5,938 nucleotides of DNA from Acidilobaceae archaeon (GTDB lineage Archaea > Thermoproteota > Thermoprotei_A > Sulfolobales > Acidilobaceae). The position numbers and the translations under genes were made by a program. Under the pieces are notes generated by a model. The model saw nothing but the letters and a program-made list of their open reading frames with translations. It had not been told where the DNA came from and made no database searches. Location of the stretch: contig JALSQL010000001.1 in NCBI GenBank assembly GCA_026985435.1, positions 1-5,938 on the forward strand, written 5' to 3'. The first letter of the stretch is position 1, and each line of letters begins with the position of its first letter. Shown here in pieces: positions 4,901-5,938 of this stretch.

Positions 4901-5938
4901 ATGCGTGATACTCCCCTTCTCCAGCGTTTGCTCGTAGTCGCTAGTGTGCTGGCGATCCTAGCGGCGGCGTTCACCTGGCTACCGCAGGCGGTAGTCTCGA
5001 TCGCTAGCAGCGGCGAGCTCGAGATAGACATAGACACCGACAGCCTCGGGCTAAGCGATTACGTGGTGGAGTGGGCCCTGCTAACTGTCCCCCGCCACGG
5101 CGCCTACCACGCCGAGGTCGGGGAAAAGGGCGGGCTGCTCTCCCTCAAGTTTAGATTGGGAGAGCTCCTCCAGGGGGCGGAGAGTGGGGGAGCCGAGCGC
5201 CCCCTGGCAGCGCCTGTGGTTACAGTAAAGCTCACAGACTTCAACGGCGGCAAGACTGTCGGCCTAGTAATACCCAGCAGCTTCATACTGAGCCTCAAGC
5301 TGAACGGTGGGAAGCCCTTGACTGCAGCGGAGCTGCAAAGCATGCTATCCAAGGACCCCCTCAAGGCTCTAAGGGTGGGTAAGGTGGTGGTGGGCCCCAG
5401 AGAGCTGGCGATGCTCAAGAGCCTGGGCCTCGTCAGGGAGTCGCCCATTGAGAGGGGGCCCCTCCCCGAGGGGGCCTCGGCGAGGATGCTGGGGAACCTC
5501 GAGCTCCCGCCTAAGGGTGGCCTATGCGGCGGGAGGGTCTACCATCTAGTTAACTACTCGAGCGCCGTATGGCGTGAGCCCACGCCCAGCTGGTGGCGCG
5601 AGCGCTTCACCCACACCGGGGGAGACGGGGATGCGGACTCCTACTGGAAGCGGTTTAAGAGCTACCTGGGAGCGGGCTACTACCTTGCGTCGACGGATTA
5701 CAGCCTAAACGATGCGATCTCCTGTATAGCACGGCATGTAAACCCCTCGAGCGAGCGTGAGGGGGGCGAGACGTCGCTTTACAGCATGGATGCCTTCATA
5801 GGGGGCAACAGGTGGAACGACACATACCCGGCGGGGAGCATTATCTACGCAGGGCCCATACCGCTCTTCAGCTACGAGATCCAGAACGAGGCGGGGGCCA
5901 GCGGTTCGCGGGCATTCGTGGTTCACGTGACGCTAGAC
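4901..5938 (+). CDS. Exported protein of unknown family (3' end beyond the window)
   Basis: From ATG 4901 the frame stays open for 346 codons to the right edge, so the stop lies outside. I do not recognise the family. Residues 1-36 look like a signal peptide or N-terminal anchor: basic start (MRDTPLLQR), hydrophobic core LLVVASVLAILAAAF, then a small-residue stretch ending SIASSG. The mature part begins with beta-rich sequence (ELEIDIDTDS, then VVTVKLTDF and GLVIPSSFILSLKLNG), suggesting an Ig-like or other beta-sandwich region. A more mixed, aromatic-rich segment follows (WREPTPSWWRERF, SYWKRFKSYLGAGYYLA). Two cysteines (209 and 275) could form a disulfide outside the cell. ATG is chosen for the signal peptide and the TATA spacing. 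Codon choice differs from the left genes: four CGT Arg codons against none seen in pheT, and more T-ending codons, suggesting a different history or weaker expression. Opposite-strand frames here look like shadows. Confidence 0.75.
   Translation, partial: MRDTPLLQRLLVVASVLAILAAAFTWLPQAVVSIASSGELEIDIDTDSLGLSDYVVEWALLTVPRHGAYHAEVGEKGGLLSLKFRLGELLQGAESGGAERPLAAPVVTVKLTDFNGGKTVGLVIPSSFILSLKLNGGKPLTAAELQSMLSKDPLKALRVGKVVVGPRELAMLKSLGLVRESPIERGPLPEGASARMLGNLELPPKGGLCGGRVYHLVNYSSAVWREPTPSWWRERFTHTGGDGDADSYWKRFKSYLGAGYYLASTDYSLNDAISCIARHVNPSSEREGGETSLYSMDAFIGGNRWNDTYPAGSIIYAGPIPLFSYEIQNEAGASGSRAFVVHVTLD

Noticed and set aside
4846..5037. 63-codon minus-strand frame spanning the promoter gap
   Set aside because: It lies opposite the signal peptide of the exported protein, and it would end within the TATA region; no motif or ribosome site supports it.
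5705..5926. 73-codon minus-strand frame near the right edge
   Set aside because: It is antisense to the continuous 346-codon frame and shows no recognisable features.

Overview
The window looks like chromosomal DNA from a high-GC hyperthermophilic archaeon, most likely a crenarchaeote of the Desulfurococcales or a relative. The reasons are short archaeal-type phenylalanyl-tRNA synthetase subunits, Arg codons dominated by AGG and Ile codons by ATA despite very high GC, frequent GTG/TTG starts, AGGAGGTG-type ribosome sites, and TATA boxes standing out in the few AT-rich gaps. The assignment rests on reading style and gene content, not on a search.

Layout. 1-2620 (+): the last 41 codons of pheS, the complete pheT, and an mptA/folE2-type GTP cyclohydrolase. 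They are packed with overlaps and read as one operon joining translation to pterin and modified-tRNA-base precursor synthesis. 2597-3118 (-): a GNAT acetyltransferase, convergent with and overlapping the cyclohydrolase tail. Around 3148-3162: an AT-rich dyad that is the likely divergent promoter. 3183-4815 (+): a two-gene unit with overlapping ends, a DUF2797-like Cys-rich protein followed by a protein whose C-terminal half resembles the YqgF/RuvX RNase H fold. 4816-4900: an AT-rich gap with two TATA-like elements. 4901-5938 (+): a long open frame without a stop inside the window, encoding an exported protein of unrecognised family with a different codon style.

How the genes work together. 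PheS and PheT form the heterotetrameric enzyme that charges tRNA-Phe, and the cyclohydrolase makes the first pterin intermediate from GTP. The DUF2797-like and RNase H-fold genes are probably co-translated, which suggests a shared nucleic-acid-related role, but no function is established for the pair. I see no mobile element, CRISPR array, tRNA or rRNA. The least explained parts are the DUF2797/RNase H-like pair and the exported protein at the right edge.
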